Both the position numbers and the translations under genes were made by a program. Below, piece after piece: positions 5,510-6,027 of a stretch of DNA of 6,027 nt. Position 1 is the stretch's first letter; the number at the start of each line of letters is the position of its first letter. Location: NCBI GenBank assembly GCA_001805125.1, contig MHEF01000126.1, forward strand, positions 23,971 to 29,997, written 5' to 3'. Under the pieces are notes generated by a model. It did not search any database. It was not told where the DNA came from and saw nothing but the letters and a program-made list of their open reading frames with translations. Source of the stretch: Nitrospirae bacterium RBG_13_39_12. Its GTDB lineage: Bacteria; Nitrospirota; Thermodesulfovibrionia; Thermodesulfovibrionales; SM23-35.

Positions 5510-5515
5510 AAGGTG
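5510..5515 (+). promoter_or_regulatory. Shine-Dalgarno AAGGTG for the SDR gene
   Basis: AAGGTG is 5 nt before the ATG at 5521 and supports this start for the SDR gene. Confidence 0.6.
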
Positions 5516-5520
5516 CATTT

Positions 5521-6027
5521 ATGTCAGACGGAAAATATCTAATTGATCGTGATGATGCTGTGCTCGTAACCGGATCTAATGGCTTTATCGGGGTAAGAGT
5601 GGTGGAAACACTGCTTTCATATGCGCTTGGACACATTCGGTGCTTCGTTAGACCCTCCAGCGACTTGCGAGCGCTGCGAAACGTCATAAACTCTCATGCA
5701 GGAGCACAAATCGATATCATTGAAGGGAACTTGTTGTCCCCTGAGGATTGTCAAAGAGCAGTTAAAAATGTTTCATTGATATATCACCTTGCCGCAGGAA
5801 GAGGGGAAAAATCATATCCAAGCGCTTATATGAATTCGGTTGTGACGACAAGGAATCTACTCGATGCTTGTTTGAAAAACAAGAGTCTCAAGAGGTTCGT
5901 GAACGTTAGCTCTCTCACAGTGTATTCAAATAGGAGTATTGAACCTGGTGGGCTGCTGGACGAGAGCTGCGAGATAGAAAACCAACCCGTGCGGAGAGGT
6001 GAAGCATACTGCTATGCAAAGGTTAGG
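5521..6027 (+). CDS. NAD(P)-dependent epimerase/dehydratase (extended SDR), 3' end outside window
   Basis: The frame is open from the ATG at 5521 to the window end (169 codons, no stop). It is the N-terminal half of an extended short-chain dehydrogenase/reductase, a family usually of about 300-350 residues. The cofactor loop is TGSNGFIG (17-24), matching TGxxGxxG. VRP at 43-45 sits at the end of the second beta-strand, where cofactor choice is set. HLAAG (89-93) follows beta-4. VNVSSLTVYS (127-136) carries the active-site serine region, and YCYAK (163-167) is the YxxxK catalytic pair. Such enzymes epimerise, dehydrate or reduce nucleotide-linked sugars in the cytoplasm, which fits the locus. 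The substrate-binding half lies outside the window, so the reaction cannot be named; related dihydroflavonol-reductase-like SDRs share these motifs. It starts 100 nt after the barrel-protein gene. Confidence 0.87.
   Translation, partial: MSDGKYLIDRDDAVLVTGSNGFIGVRVVETLLSYALGHIRCFVRPSSDLRALRNVINSHAGAQIDIIEGNLLSPEDCQRAVKNVSLIYHLAAGRGEKSYPSAYMNSVVTTRNLLDACLKNKSLKRFVNVSSLTVYSNRSIEPGGLLDESCEIENQPVRRGEAYCYAKVR

Overview
The window is part of a surface-polysaccharide (O-antigen, capsule or exopolysaccharide) biosynthesis locus from a Gram-negative-type bacterium. All recognisable genes lie on the + strand. Base composition is moderate and the gaps carry short degenerate tandem repeats. Nothing in 6 kb fixes the phylum; an environmental, possibly uncultured lineage is a guess. 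There are no tRNA or rRNA genes, CRISPR arrays or recognisable transposases.

Layout: (1) 1-230, the last 75 codons of a membrane protein that looks like a Wzx/MATE-type polysaccharide flippase. (2) 249-1085, a BKACE (DUF849) beta-keto acid cleavage enzyme. (3) 1108-1764, a NeuD/PglD-type hexapeptide-repeat acyltransferase. (4) About 1786-1993, a second, decapitated copy of the flippase 3' end. (5) 1978-2212, a non-coding gap with pyrimidine-rich sequence and TTGAAYCC-type repeats. (6) 2213-3211 and (7) 3264-4175, two family 2 glycosyltransferases, the second starting at TTG and preceded by an 18-codon mini-ORF that overlaps both. (8) 4195-4236, six AACYTGN-like heptamers. (9) 4251-5420, an (alpha/alpha)-barrel protein resembling VpsJ-type polysaccharide proteins. 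(10) 5521-6027, the first 169 codons of an extended-SDR nucleotide-sugar epimerase/dehydratase that runs off the window.

How the genes may work together: the SDR enzyme would modify a nucleotide sugar, the two transferases would add sugars to a carrier-linked repeat unit, and the flippase would move it across the inner membrane. The unusual part is the BKACE-acyltransferase pair. BKACE enzymes turn a beta-keto acid plus acetyl-CoA into acetoacetate plus a new acyl-CoA, and NeuD/PglD enzymes transfer acyl groups from CoA to sugars. The pair could therefore be a self-contained module that makes an uncommon acyl-CoA and attaches it to a glycan. It is bracketed by two copies of the flippase 3' end that are about 71% identical in their first 56 nt and 97% identical in their last 115 nt. 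This suggests that the module entered, and might leave, by homologous recombination. The link between the two activities is inference.
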